Positions 37,871-46,972 are shown, numbered from the stretch's first letter. The stretch is 64,000 nt of DNA from Rhodococcus sp. 105337 (GCF_012844225.1 NZ_JABAGQ010000012.1:81941-145940); one strand, 5' to 3'. The notes: generated by a model not told the origin, from the letters alone. Translations and numbers: made by a program.

Positions 37871-39087
37871 TAGTCGACCCCTTTGGTTGGTTCGTTCTGC
37901 TTGCGGTGGGCTCGCCCACGCCGTAACAGTAGCGCCGAACCGAGTATCGACGCGATCAACGAGGTAACCAGGACGGCAGCTTTGGCGATCTCGGCGGCGG
38001 CGCCACCGTCGACACCCCCGAGCGAAAGTTCCGCGATGAGCAGGCTGACGGTGAACCCGATCGCGCCGAGCACCGCCAGCGCGAACAGATCTCCCCACAT
38101 CAGACCGGTCGGGCGGGTCGCGATACCCACCCGGATCGCGAGCCAGGCGCTGCTGAAGATTCCCACCGTTTTGCCGATGAGCAGACCGAGGACGATGGCA
38201 AGACCGACCGGGTCGGTGAAGACGTTGCCGATCATCTCCGCGCCGAGAGGCACCCCGGAGGCGAAGAGCGCGAAGACGGGCACGCAGAATCCTGCCGACC
38301 AGGGTTGGATCCGGTGCTCGAGACGCTCGGAGGGTGCGTAGTCCTCGCCGGGGTCGGTGCGGACGCGTGTGAGCAGACCCAGAACGACTCCGGCGACCGT
38401 CGCGTGGATCCCGGCTTGGTGCATGGCGTACCAGGTGAGCAGCGCGAGCGGCACGTACAGCCATGCCGTGGTGATGCGGCGCTGCTGGGCAACCCAGTAC
38501 GCCGCGGCGAGGACCACGGTCGCCACCAGCCACATCAACGCGAGTCCCGAGGTGAACAGCACCGCGATCAGCGCGATACCGATCAGGTCGTCGACCACCG
38601 CGAGACTGAGCAGGAAGACTCGTGCACTGGTCGGTATGCGAGAACCGGTGAGAGCCAGGACGCCCAGTGCGAAGGCGATGTCGGTCGCGACGGGAATCGC
38701 CCAGCCGCGATCCATTCCGGGCGTGCCCCAGCCGACGGTCGCGGCAATGACAGCGGGCAGGACGACGCCTCCGCACGCCGCGATCACCGGGAGCAGGGCT
38801 TTCTTGCGGTCTGCGAGTTCGCCGACCACGAGTTCGCGTTTGAGTTCGAGTCCGGCGACGAAGAAGAACACCGCCAGAAGCCCGTCTTTGGCCCACGTCC
38901 CCAGCGACAGGTGCAGGTGCAGCGACTCCGGACCGATCTGGAAGTCGCGCAGGGCGGTGTAGGAGTCGCCGAGGGGGGAATTGACCCAGATCAGGGCCAG
39001 CGCGGCGGCAAGAAGGAGAAGGGATCCGCCCACGGTTTCGGTACGGAGGAAACGGGCGAGCGAGGTGCTCCAGGCGGGGTTGGACAA
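37870..39087 (-). CDS. nhaA: Na+/H+ antiporter NhaA
   Basis: 405 aa, probably from TTG 39087. About 11-12 hydrophobic helices are seen. The essential aspartate pair is in LSLAVVDDLIGIALIAV, and the GLELKRELVVGEL and PVATDIAFALGVLALTG motifs are diagnostic. It exchanges sodium for protons for pH and salt homeostasis. It is translationally coupled to the holin-like gene (1-nt overlap), which may modulate the membrane or be incidental. No nhaR-type regulator or Na+ riboswitch was recognised upstream. A terminator-like hairpin separates it from acs. Confidence 0.95.
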   Translation of the reverse strand: MSNPAWSTSLARFLRTETVGGSLLLLAAALALIWVNSPLGDSYTALRDFQIGPESLHLHLSLGTWAKDGLLAVFFFVAGLELKRELVVGELADRKKALLPVIAACGGVVLPAVIAATVGWGTPGMDRGWAIPVATDIAFALGVLALTGSRIPTSARVFLLSLAVVDDLIGIALIAVLFTSGLALMWLVATVVLAAAYWVAQQRRITTAWLYVPLALLTWYAMHQAGIHATVAGVVLGLLTRVRTDPGEDYAPSERLEHRIQPWSAGFCVPVFALFASGVPLGAEMIGNVFTDPVGLAIVLGLLIGKTVGIFSSAWLAIRVGIATRPTGLMWGDLFALAVLGAIGFTVSLLIAELSLGGVDGGAAAEIAKAAVLVTSLIASILGSALLLRRGRAHRKQNEPTKGVD

Positions 39088-39238
39088 CGGGCGGCTTTCG
39101 GTTCGGCGGATTCCGGTAGGGTCGAGCGCTCGCCGACCAGACTTCCCGGCACACCGTCGAAAATTGTAGACCTGCCGGAGCGCCCGCCCCTGAGTGACCG
39201 ATCGGGCGCGACCGCAAACCCGCGCTGCCCGGAGACGA

Positions 39239-39280
39239 GTGCGGCCCCTCCCGGGACACGAAGTCCGGAAGGGGCCGCAC
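39239..39280 (-). terminator. Terminator after acs
   Basis: GTGCGGCCCCT (39239-39249) pairs with AGGGGCCGCAC (39270-39280); an inner CCGG/CCGG extends it after one mismatch. It lies 12 nt beyond the acs stop codon on the minus strand. Confidence 0.8.
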
Positions 39281-39291
39281 CCTTTGTGGAG

Positions 39292-41223
39292 CTACTTGCC
39301 CCGGATTGCGTCGAACACCGCGGGATCGACGAGGGTCGAGGTGTCACCGAGTTCGCGGCCTTCGGCCACGTCGCGCAGCAACCGTCGCATGATCTTGCCG
39401 GAACGCGTTTTCGGCAGTTCCGGTACGACCGTGATCTGACGCGGCTTCGCGATCGGGGAGATCTCCACCGCCACGTGCTCGCGGAGTTCCTTGATCAGCG
39501 CGTCACCGGTGTTCTCCACGTTCTCCCGCAGAATCACGAAGGCGACGATGCCCTGACCGGTGGTCTCGTCGGCCGCGCCCACGACGGCGGCTTCGGCGAC
39601 GGTCTGGTGGCTCACCAGCGCCGACTCCACCTCGGAGGTGGAGATGCGGTGGCCGGAGACGTTCATGACGTCGTCGACACGGCCGAGTACCCAGAGGTCC
39701 CCGTCCTCGTCGTAGCGCGCACCGTCGCCGGCGAAGTACCAACCCTGGTCTTCGTAGCGTGACCAGTACGTTTCGCGGTACCGCTGCGGATCACCCCAGA
39801 TGCCGCGCAACATGGCCGGCCACGGCTGGTCGAGTACCAGGTAGCCGTTCCCGCCGGGACCGAGCGGACGGGCTTCGTCGTCGACGATCTTCGCGGAGAT
39901 GCCCGGCAGCGGCGCCATCGCCGAGCCCGGCTTGGTCGCGGTGATCCCGGGCAGCGGGGAAATCATGATCGCACCCGTCTCGGTCTGCCACCACGTGTCG
40001 ACGATCGGAGCCTTGCCCCCGCCGATGACGTCGCGATACCAGCGCCACGCCTCGGGGTTGATCGGCTCGCCGACACTGCCGAGCACGCGGATGGACGAGA
40101 GGTCGTGCGCGTCGGGGATCGCCCGTCCCCACTTCATGAAGGTGCGGATCAGCGTGGGAGCGGTGTAGTAGATGCTCACCCCGTACTTCTCGATGATCTC
40201 GAAGTGCCGGTGCTGGGTCGGTGAGTTCGGGGTGCCTTCGTAGACGACCTGCGTCACGCCGTTCGACAGCGGTCCGTACACGATGTAGGTGTGTCCGGTG
40301 ACCCAGCCGATATCGGCGGTGCACCAGTACACGTCCTCGCCCGCTTTGTGGTCGAACACGTTGTGGTGGGTGTACGACGCCTGCGTGAGGTAGCCACCCG
40401 ACGTGTGGATGATTCCCTTCGGCTTACCCGTGGTGCCGGAGGTGTAGAGGATGAACAGCGGGTGCTCGGCGTCGAACGGCTGCGCCTCGTGCTCGGGCGA
40501 TGCCTGCTCGACGGTGTCGTGCCACCACAGGTCCCGGCCCTCGGTCCACTCGACGTCGATGCCGGTGCGCCGAACCACGAGAACGTGCTCGATCGACGCG
40601 GCACCGGCGGTCGCCTCGTCGGCCGACGCCTTGAGCGGCGCGGCGGCGCCGCGGCGCCACTGACCGTCCACGGTGACCAGAAGCTTCGCCTCGGCATCGT
40701 CGATACGTGAGCGGAGCGCCGTCGCGGAGAAACCTGCGAACACCACGGAGTGCGTCAGGCCCAGACGAGCGCAGGCGAGCATCGTGACGATCGCCTCGGG
40801 AATCATCGGCATGTAGATGGCAACGCGATCGCCGGCCACCAGGCCCAGTTCCGTGAAGGTGTTCGCGGCGCGGGAGACCTCCGCCAGCAGGTCGTTGTAC
40901 GTCAGTGCTCGCGTGTCGCCGGGTTCACCTTCGAAATGAATGGCGACGCGGTCACCGTTGCCGGCGAGTACGTGCCGGTCCACGCAGTTGTAGGCGACGT
41001 TCAGTTGCCCGCCGACGAACCACTTCGCGAACGGTGCGTCCGACCAGTCCAGCACCTCGGTCCACGGGGAGGCCCACTCGAGTCGTTCGGCCTGGGTCGC
41101 CCAGAATCCGAGGCGATCGGCGTCGGCAGCAGCCTGCAACTCCGGACCGGCGTTGGCGGTGGCTGTGAACTCGGCACTCGGAGGAAAGGCCTGCTGTTCG
41201 TGGTCCGGAGCTGCGCTCGTCAT
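39292..41223 (-). CDS. acs: Acetyl-CoA synthetase (AMP-forming)
   Basis: 643 aa from ATG 41223 (GAAAGG upstream; a GTG four codons earlier is less likely). It activates acetate to acetyl-CoA via acetyl-AMP. Motifs in order: the P-loop FILYTSGTTGKPKG, DIGWVTGHTYIVYGPL, VDTWWQTETG (acetate pocket), YFAGDGARYDEDGDLW (Asp/Arg hinge) and PKTRSGKIMRRLLR, whose Lys is the usual acetylation target. A near-consensus CRP/GlxR half-site pair (41279-41294) lies 56 nt upstream, consistent with catabolite control of acetate use. It is in the Rv3667 position. Confidence 0.96.
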   Translation of the reverse strand: MTSAAPDHEQQAFPPSAEFTATANAGPELQAAADADRLGFWATQAERLEWASPWTEVLDWSDAPFAKWFVGGQLNVAYNCVDRHVLAGNGDRVAIHFEGEPGDTRALTYNDLLAEVSRAANTFTELGLVAGDRVAIYMPMIPEAIVTMLACARLGLTHSVVFAGFSATALRSRIDDAEAKLLVTVDGQWRRGAAAPLKASADEATAGAASIEHVLVVRRTGIDVEWTEGRDLWWHDTVEQASPEHEAQPFDAEHPLFILYTSGTTGKPKGIIHTSGGYLTQASYTHHNVFDHKAGEDVYWCTADIGWVTGHTYIVYGPLSNGVTQVVYEGTPNSPTQHRHFEIIEKYGVSIYYTAPTLIRTFMKWGRAIPDAHDLSSIRVLGSVGEPINPEAWRWYRDVIGGGKAPIVDTWWQTETGAIMISPLPGITATKPGSAMAPLPGISAKIVDDEARPLGPGGNGYLVLDQPWPAMLRGIWGDPQRYRETYWSRYEDQGWYFAGDGARYDEDGDLWVLGRVDDVMNVSGHRISTSEVESALVSHQTVAEAAVVGAADETTGQGIVAFVILRENVENTGDALIKELREHVAVEISPIAKPRQITVVPELPKTRSGKIMRRLLRDVAEGRELGDTSTLVDPAVFDAIRGK

Positions 41224-41278
41224 GATGCGGGGCACCTTTCGGGTCGTCTATCGTCGGGCTCCTGAGAGCGTAATCATC

Positions 41279-41294
41279 TGTGACGCGCATCGCA
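41279..41294. promoter_or_regulatory. Candidate Crp/GlxR site before acs
   Basis: TGTGA-CGCGCA-TCGCA differs from TGTGA-N6-TCACA at one position and sits in the divergent region between acs and the Rv3662c-like gene. The Crp gene is 9 kb away. Confidence 0.45.
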
Positions 41295-41444
41295 CCGTTG
41301 CGCCTGTATATGGTCACGCCACAGTCGCCCATCGGTCGGTTTCGAGCGACGGGTGGTCTGCGGCGGGGACGAGTGGTGTGGTGCGGTGCGTACGCCCGGT
41401 CCCACCGGCGGTCGCCGGGAACACCGGCGGTACCGTCGGAGACT

Positions 41445-42194
41445 GTGACCGACCCGCTTGCACCGCTCCTCGACCTCCCCGGCGTGCGCGACGCCGCCGA
41501 CCGTGCGCGCGACGCGCTCGCGGAGGTCCATCGCCATCGCACGAACCGGCGGGGCTGGGCGAACACCGCAGCCGAGGCGTCGGTGCGCGCGGCACGAGCC
41601 TCTGCCGCGATCGACGGTGGGTCGATGGAGCTGCCGCAGCCCGGTGAAGCCGGTGACCCGATCCTCGCCGGTGCGCTGCGTGTCGCGCAGACGCTCGACG
41701 GTGACGCGCTGGGCAACATGGTGTCGACCTGGCGCCGCGCGCCTCTGCAAGCCCTGGCCCGGTTGCATCTGCTCGCGGCGGCGGACCTCGTCGAGGACGC
41801 GGGTCAGCTCGGGCGGCCACGTACCGGGAGCGGGGTCGGAGAACGTCTGGACGCGTTGGCGCAACTCGTGACAGGTGGGTCGGACGCACCCGCGCCGGTG
41901 CTCGCGGCGATCGTGCACGGCGAACTGCAGGCATTGAAGCCGTTCGGCGTCGCGGACGGCGTGGTCGCACGGGCGGCGTCGCGGCTGGTGTGTGTGGCGA
42001 CCGGTCTCGACACCCGGAACCTCGGAGTGCCCGAGGTCCACTGGATGCGCCGGCTCGACGCGTATCGCAGCGGGATCGACGGTTTCGCCGGTGGTACCGC
42101 CGAGGGCGTCGGCGGGTGGGTGATCTTCTGCTGCGGGTCGCTCGAGGCGGGAGCGCGCGAAGCCACCTCGATCGCCGAGGCGTTCGCGGGCTGA
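41445..42194 (+). CDS. Conserved actinobacterial protein of unknown function (Rv3662c-like)
   Basis: 249 aa from GTG 41445, 8 nt after a -10-like TACCGT, suggesting a leaderless start. The upstream in-frame region to 41280 looks non-coding. The protein is alpha-helical: SVRAARASAAIDGGSMELP near residue 50, a middle AAIVHGELQALKPFGVADG and a conserved ASRLVCVATGLDTRNLGVPEVHW. The first two segments faintly recall the start and the HxFx(D/N)GNGR loop of Fic proteins, but the catalytic HPFxxGNGR is not present, so I do not call it Fic. It sits between acs and the HAD gene as in M. tuberculosis. Confidence 0.75.
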   Translation: MTDPLAPLLDLPGVRDAADRARDALAEVHRHRTNRRGWANTAAEASVRAARASAAIDGGSMELPQPGEAGDPILAGALRVAQTLDGDALGNMVSTWRRAPLQALARLHLLAAADLVEDAGQLGRPRTGSGVGERLDALAQLVTGGSDAPAPVLAAIVHGELQALKPFGVADGVVARAASRLVCVATGLDTRNLGVPEVHWMRRLDAYRSGIDGFAGGTAEGVGGWVIFCCGSLEAGAREATSIAEAFAG

Positions 42195-42720
42195 TCGGCC
42201 CGGCACTCGGGAGATTCGACGGAGGCCACCGGGCCGCAGCGACAAGCGCTGGACACAGGAAAAGCGGGTGACGCGTCGATATAGAATCGGCGTACCACCC
42301 GCTGACACGGTGAACCGCGTTACCATGCGTGCTGAAATGGGTTGTGTCTCAACGGCCTCGGCGACGGTGCGATTATCTCGGCTCGGCCTCGCAACGGGTG
42401 CGGGGTCTTTACCTTCGAAGAGTCACATCTCGCAAGCCCACAACGCTTCTGCCCTTATAGTGGCACCTGCTCCGCGTGGGTACTCGGCTTCCGTGCTGGG
42501 AACTCCGGTCGGGAGATCGAATCTTCTCTTCTGATTCGCTCTTGGCCTTCCGTCGTTCCGTAGTTCCTTTCTACCCCCCTTGCGGTGGCGTAGGCAAGCC
42601 CCATGCCGGCTTCGCGTCGCATCTGTGCCGTTCGGCGAAATCGTGTTGTGCAGTGCGATATTCGGGTGGCACGGAGGGCCGCGGACGCGGTGTGCGCCAT
42701 CCGCCGCGGGTCGCCCGGAA
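42195..42720. other. 526-bp gap with no supported gene
   Basis: Between the Rv3662c-like gene and the HAD gene (3' ends facing). No ORF here looks coding. A hairpin (AGCGGGTG 42263-42270 with CACCCGCT 42296-42303, extended by ACGC/GCGT) may end the upstream gene; a TATAGAAT sits in its loop. Base composition is visibly less GC-rich from about 42300 to 42660, with TTTACC, TTATAGT and TTCTCTTCTGATT stretches. It could hold an unrecognised small RNA or decayed sequence. Confidence 0.5.
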
Positions 42721-43581
42721 TCAGTACCGCAGCGAAGCGTGCGACCGGCGCGCGAGACGGCTCGAAACACCGATGATCAGGGCGAGTGCGCCGGCGATCC
42801 CACCCGCCATCCAGAGTGCGCGAGGCGACGTCGGAATACGTCTTTTCAACGGCACGGGAAGTGTGAATCGCAGTATCGGCCAATGGTTCTCGGTCGCGAC
42901 ACGTCGCAACGCCCGACCGGGGTTGACGACACGGGGATTGCCGACCGCCAGGAGCATCGGCAGGTCGGTCGCGGAGTCGGAGTAGGCAAAGCTCTGTGCC
43001 AGGTCGTACCCGTACCGGTCCGACAGTTCGCGGATCGCGACGGCCTTGGCCTCCCCGAAGCAATAGAACTCGAGTTCACCGGCGTACCGTCCGTCGACGA
43101 TCCGCATGCGGCTACCGACGCTGTGGGAGGCACCGAGTGCCTGCGCGATCGGCGTGACGACCTCCTCGCCCGAGGCCGACACGATGATCACGTCGTGACC
43201 ACGCGCCCGGTGATCGGCGATGAGGTCCTTCGCTTCGGCGTAGACGAGGGGAGTGACCACTTCCTGCAGAGTCTCGTCGACGATCGATTTGATCTGCTCG
43301 ACGTCCCAGCCCTCACACATGTGCGCGATGTGCTCGCGCATCCGCTCGATGCGGTCCTGATCCGCGGCGGACAGCACGTACAGCAACTGGGCGTAACTGC
43401 TCTCGAGCACGGCACGGCGGCTGAGCAGTCCTTCGTTGAAGAACGGGCGCGTGAAGGCGAGAACGCTCGACTTCGCGATGACGGTCTTGTCGAGGTCGAA
43501 GAAGGCGGCGATGCGGCCACTTCCTGCCGGATGATCCACTGTCGAGATGCCGGTGCTCGTGTTCCCGGACGCGTCAGTCAC
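42721..43581 (-). CDS. HAD-IB family phosphatase with C-terminal membrane anchor (Rv3661-like)
   Basis: 286 aa from GTG 43581; TATTGT ends 7 nt before it, suggesting a leaderless start, and several other GTG codons lie just upstream. HAD motif I is FFDLDKTVIAKSS, motif II is VIIVSASGEEVV, and motif III/IV is AYSDSATDLPMLLAVG with the preceding Lys. The fold is close to SerB-type phosphoserine phosphatases. A C-terminal hydrophobic stretch (ALWMAGGIAGALALIIG) may anchor it. It is the Rv3661 homologue by length and position, next to the 6C RNA and ssd. Physiological substrate unknown. Confidence 0.9.
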   Translation of the reverse strand: MTDASGNTSTGISTVDHPAGSGRIAAFFDLDKTVIAKSSVLAFTRPFFNEGLLSRRAVLESSYAQLLYVLSAADQDRIERMREHIAHMCEGWDVEQIKSIVDETLQEVVTPLVYAEAKDLIADHRARGHDVIIVSASGEEVVTPIAQALGASHSVGSRMRIVDGRYAGELEFYCFGEAKAVAIRELSDRYGYDLAQSFAYSDSATDLPMLLAVGNPRVVNPGRALRRVATENHWPILRFTLPVPLKRRIPTSPRALWMAGGIAGALALIIGVSSRLARRSHASLRY

Positions 43582-43653
43582 GAGCACCACAATAGGTGCC
43601 CGGAGGCGGACTGTGGGGGTCGCGCGTGGCCCTCGCCACGCCGGTCCGCTCAG

Positions 43654-43684
43654 TTGCAAACAGCGTGCACGTTCGGTGTACTAT
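43654..43684 (+). promoter_or_regulatory. Candidate promoter of 6C RNA
   Basis: TTGCAA (43654-43659) and TACTAT (43679-43684), spacer 19 nt, just upstream of the 6C hairpins. Spacing is slightly long. Confidence 0.5.
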
Positions 43685-43690
43685 CACGAT

Positions 43691-43786
43691 TGCCCGGATC
43701 CGTCCGGGTTGTGTTCAGCCCGACCCCCCCGGGGCTGAACACAGACGACCCTCGCCTCCTCCCCCCTGGCGAGGGTCGTCCTCGTT
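43691..43786 (+). ncRNA. 6C small RNA (B11-like)
   Basis: Two adjacent hairpins with C-rich loops define the 6C motif. Stem 1 is GTGTTCAGCCC/GGGCTGAACAC (43711-43742) with seven consecutive C in the loop. Stem 2 is GACGACCCTCGCC/GGCGAGGGTCGTC (43744-43780) with six C. A small leading hairpin CCCGGA/TCCGGG precedes them. The location between the HAD and ssd genes matches the 6C/B11 sRNA of M. tuberculosis, which pairs through its C loops with G-rich mRNA leaders to repress replication- and secretion-related genes. Ends are approximate. Confidence 0.88.
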
Positions 43787-43938
43787 CCGGGGGTTCCCGC
43801 CGGCCCTCGCGGCGGCGTTCCCTCCCCGAAAGCCCGCAGGTGACGGGGTTTGTCCACAGGCGTTCCGACGATCCCCAGATTCGGCGTCGCACGCAGTTCT
43901 GCGGTCCCGCCGGAGCGTTCACCCCGCACGCTCAGCAC

Positions 43939-45012
43939 ATGACCCACGTTCTCGGGCTGACCGACGATACCGCTCTGATCGCGGCGTTGCGCCGCGTCGC
44001 TGCGGCCGCCGATCGCGAACTCCACGAAGCCGTCGCGCCGCCGTCCCGCCGTTCCTGGACCGATGCCGCCGTCGTCGTGGTGGACCACGCGTCGGCGCTG
44101 GCGTGTGCCGCCGATCTTCCACGGCGCCCCGGTGTCGTACTCGTGTGTCCGGGAGCCGCCGACCTGCGGGAGTGGCAGGCCGCTGCGGTCGTGGGAGCCG
44201 AACACGTCCTCGGGTTGCCCGACAGCGAGGTGGAACTGCTCGCCGTCATCGGTGCGACCGCCGAGCCCGACGCGGCCGGCGGCACGGTGATCGCCGTCGT
44301 CGGAGGCTGTGGTGGTGCAGGAGCGTCGACGTTCGCCGCCGCCCTGGCCTGGTCGTCGGCGCGACGAGACGCCGGCCGCGACGTCCTGCTCGTCGACGCC
44401 GATCCCTACGGGTGCGGTATCGACGTGCTCACCGGACTCGAGGAACGGCCCGGCGTGCGATGGTCCGGGCTCACCGTCGAGAGCGGACGCATCTCTGCCC
44501 GGGCGCTCCGCGACGCCGTCCCCTCGTGGACTCAGGGGCTCGGGGTCCTGTCCACGGATCGGGATTCCGGCGCGCAACTCACCGCCGGCGCGGCGACGGC
44601 GGTCGTGGACGCGGTGCACCGGTCCGGGACGACCGTGATCGCCGACATCGGGCGGGCCTTCGGTCCCGTCGCTGACGCACTCCTGTCCCTCGCAGATCTC
44701 ACGGCGGTCGTCGTGCCGGCCCGCGTCGGTGCAGCGCTGTCGTCGGCACGGATCGCGGATCGACTCCTCGACCGCGCAGTGCCGGCCGGCCTCGTCGTCC
44801 GGGGACCGGCCCCGGGTGGGCTCACACCCGACGACGTCGCGGAGGTCACCGGGCTACCGCTGCTCGCGTCGATGCGCCCCGAACCGGGCCTTGCCGAGAC
44901 ACTCGAACGCGGGGGTATCCGGTTGCGGTCGCGGTCACCGCTCGTCGGTGCGGCGGAAGCCGTGCTCGACGGGCTCGATCCGGCTCGCCCGCGAACGCGG
45001 TGGATCGCGTGA
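43939..45012 (+). CDS. ssd: Septum-site / CpaE-like ParA-type ATPase Ssd
   Basis: 357 aa from ATG 43939. An N-terminal receiver-like region without phospho-acceptor signature (about 1-110) is followed by a MinD/ParA-type domain: VIAVVGGCGGAGASTFAAALAW is the P-loop region, with GGAGAS in place of the signature KGGxGKT, so the lysines are lost. DVLLVDADPYGCGIDVLTGLE and VIADIGRAFGPVADAL follow. In M. tuberculosis, Ssd (Rv3660c) affects septum formation and dormancy. By position it is also the CpaE/TadZ localisation factor of the Tad locus. tadA follows with GTGA overlap. Confidence 0.9.
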   Translation: MTHVLGLTDDTALIAALRRVAAAADRELHEAVAPPSRRSWTDAAVVVVDHASALACAADLPRRPGVVLVCPGAADLREWQAAAVVGAEHVLGLPDSEVELLAVIGATAEPDAAGGTVIAVVGGCGGAGASTFAAALAWSSARRDAGRDVLLVDADPYGCGIDVLTGLEERPGVRWSGLTVESGRISARALRDAVPSWTQGLGVLSTDRDSGAQLTAGAATAVVDAVHRSGTTVIADIGRAFGPVADALLSLADLTAVVVPARVGAALSSARIADRLLDRAVPAGLVVRGPAPGGLTPDDVAEVTGLPLLASMRPEPGLAETLERGGIRLRSRSPLVGAAEAVLDGLDPARPRTRWIA

Positions 45013-46181
45013 CCGGGACTGTCGCCGCCGACCTGCTCGACCGGGTTCGCGACCGCCTCGCGGACGAACCCGGGGATCTCACCCCCGCGCGGGTAGCTGC
45101 GGCGCTACGCGCAGAAGCCGGGGGCGTGCTCGGCGACTCCGACCTTCTCTCCGCCCTCCGGCACCTCCAGACCGAGCTCACCGGAGCCGGACCGCTCGAA
45201 GTGCTGCTCGGTGATCCCGCGGTCACAGACGTACTCGTCACCGCACCCGATCGGGTGTGGGTCGACCGAGGCTCCGGACTGCACCTGACCGACGTGACCT
45301 TTGCCGACGAGACCGCAGTACGCCGCCTCGCGCAGCGTCTGGCGTTGTTCGCCGGACGCAGACTCGACGACGCGCAGATGTGGGTGGACGGCAGGCTGCC
45401 CGGCCACGGCGAGTTCGGAGTCCGGCTGCACGCGGTGCTCTCGCCGGTTGCGCAGGGCGGAACGTGCCTGTCGTTGCGGGTGCTGCGACCCGCCACCCAA
45501 GGACTCGATGCCCTGCGGGAGCGCGGTGCGGTGCACGACGACGCCTACCGTCTGCTGCACCGCATCATCCGTGCGCGACTCGCGTTCCTGGTGGTCGGGG
45601 GCACCGGTGCGGGAAAGACCACACTGCTCGCGGCGCTGCTGGGAGCGGTGGACCACCGGGAGCGGATCGTCTGCGTCGAAGACGCTGCCGAACTGGTGCC
45701 CGCGCATCCCCACGTCGTTCGGCTGGTCGCGCGTGCGCCCAACGTCGAGGGGGTCGGGGAGGTCACCGTGCGGGACCTCGTCCGCCAGGCGTTGCGCATG
45801 AGACCCGACCGGATCGTCGTGGGGGAGGTCCGCGGGGCGGAGGTGGTCGATCTCCTGACGGCGTTGAACACCGGCCACGACGGGGGCGCCGGCACCGTGC
45901 ACGCCAATTCACCGGACGAAGTACCGGCGCGGCTCGAGGCACTCGCGGCGCTCGGCGGCCTCGACCGAGCGGCCCTCCACAGTCAGCTCGTTGCCGCAGT
46001 CCAGGTGGTCCTTCATGTTCACCGCAGCCCCGGTGGTGCCCGCCGCCTCGTCGAGATCGGCGTCGTCGAACGCGATCCCGTATCCGGAGTCGTCGTGTCG
46101 CCGGCCTGGACGTACGACCACGGCGCGGTCGCCGGTATGGCGTCGCTCGAACGTGCTCTTCGCCGACGGGATGTCCCGTGA
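45009..46181 (+). CDS. tadA: Tad secretion ATPase TadA/CpaF
   Basis: 390 aa from GTG 45009 (overlaps the ssd stop; a GTG three codons earlier is possible). It is the hexameric traffic ATPase of type II/IV secretion: Walker A VVGGTGAGKTTLLAALLG, Asp box VCVEDAAELVPAHPHVV, Walker B region MRPDRIVVGEVRGAEVVDLL and the His box NTGHDGGAGTVHANS. It is shorter at the N-terminus than classical CpaF, as in actinobacteria. It would power assembly of the Flp-like pilin encoded at 47580. All downstream tad genes overlap by 4 nt. Confidence 0.94.
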   Translation: MTGTVAADLLDRVRDRLADEPGDLTPARVAAALRAEAGGVLGDSDLLSALRHLQTELTGAGPLEVLLGDPAVTDVLVTAPDRVWVDRGSGLHLTDVTFADETAVRRLAQRLALFAGRRLDDAQMWVDGRLPGHGEFGVRLHAVLSPVAQGGTCLSLRVLRPATQGLDALRERGAVHDDAYRLLHRIIRARLAFLVVGGTGAGKTTLLAALLGAVDHRERIVCVEDAAELVPAHPHVVRLVARAPNVEGVGEVTVRDLVRQALRMRPDRIVVGEVRGAEVVDLLTALNTGHDGGAGTVHANSPDEVPARLEALAALGGLDRAALHSQLVAAVQVVLHVHRSPGGARRLVEIGVVERDPVSGVVVSPAWTYDHGAVAGMASLERALRRRDVP

Positions 46182-46972
46182 TCGGGGCGACACTGTGCCT
46201 TGCCGCCGCGTTGCTCGTCGTCCCGGGTTCGTCGGGAGCACACCGAATCCGCCCCCACGTTCCCTTTCGTTTTCCCGTTGCCGGTCACCCGGGAGTGCTC
46301 GCCGCCGCTGCAGGTGTCGCACTCGCCATGCTTGTCGGCGTCGCACCTGCGGTGGCCGCCGCCACGGTGGCGGCGACGACGCTGTGGCGGATACGCCGGA
46401 AACGCCGCGCGGCGCAGATCGAGGCACATCGGCGAATGTTGCTCTCCGGCTTGGAGGCGGTCATCGCGGATCTGCGAGTGGGTGCGCATCCGGCCGACGC
46501 CTGCGATACCGCAGCGCGCGAAACCACCGGACCTGCGGCAGATGCGTTCCGGGTCGCCGCTGCCCGCTCCCGCCTCGGCGGCTCAGCGTCGGACGGATTG
46601 CGTTCCTCGGTTCCGTCCGGCGACAGCGACGGACTGGCGGTAAGTCTGGCACGACTAGCCGACGCATGGGCTGTATCGGATCGGCACGGTCTGGCGCTCG
46701 CCGAACTCCTGGCTGCGGCCCGGACGGACCTCTCCGCCAGGATGCGGATTCGCTCTCGCACGGACGCGGGCCTGGCAGGGGCGCGCGCAACCGCATCCGT
46801 CCTCGCGGCCCTCCCGTTGCTCGGAGTCGGGCTCGGGCAACTCATGGGTGCGGCGCCGGTGGGGATTCTGCTTTCCGACGGACTCGGCGGCATGCTTCTC
46901 GTCGCGGGCACGGTGCTGGCATGCGCCGGGTTGTTGTGGACCGACCGTATCGCCGACAGGGTGAGCGCATGA
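46178..46972 (+). CDS. tadB: Tad inner-membrane platform protein TadB
   Basis: 264 aa from GTG 46178 (GTGA overlap). N-terminal membrane helices (ATLCLAAALLVVPG and GVLAAAAGVALAMLVGVAPAVAAATVAA) are followed by a cytoplasmic type II secretion F domain (about 80-200: LLSGLEAVIADLRVGAHPADAC and LADAWAVSDRHGLALAELLAAARTDL), and two more helices at the C-terminus. It is one of two platform proteins that contact TadA and pull pilin from the membrane. High Ala content is typical for actinobacteria. Confidence 0.88.
   Translation: MIGATLCLAAALLVVPGSSGAHRIRPHVPFRFPVAGHPGVLAAAAGVALAMLVGVAPAVAAATVAATTLWRIRRKRRAAQIEAHRRMLLSGLEAVIADLRVGAHPADACDTAARETTGPAADAFRVAAARSRLGGSASDGLRSSVPSGDSDGLAVSLARLADAWAVSDRHGLALAELLAAARTDLSARMRIRSRTDAGLAGARATASVLAALPLLGVGLGQLMGAAPVGILLSDGLGGMLLVAGTVLACAGLLWTDRIADRVSA

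Noticed and set aside
41445..42194. Possible Fic-domain AMPylase
   Set aside because: Only weak resemblance; the catalytic HPFx(D/E)GNGR motif is absent, so kept as unknown function.
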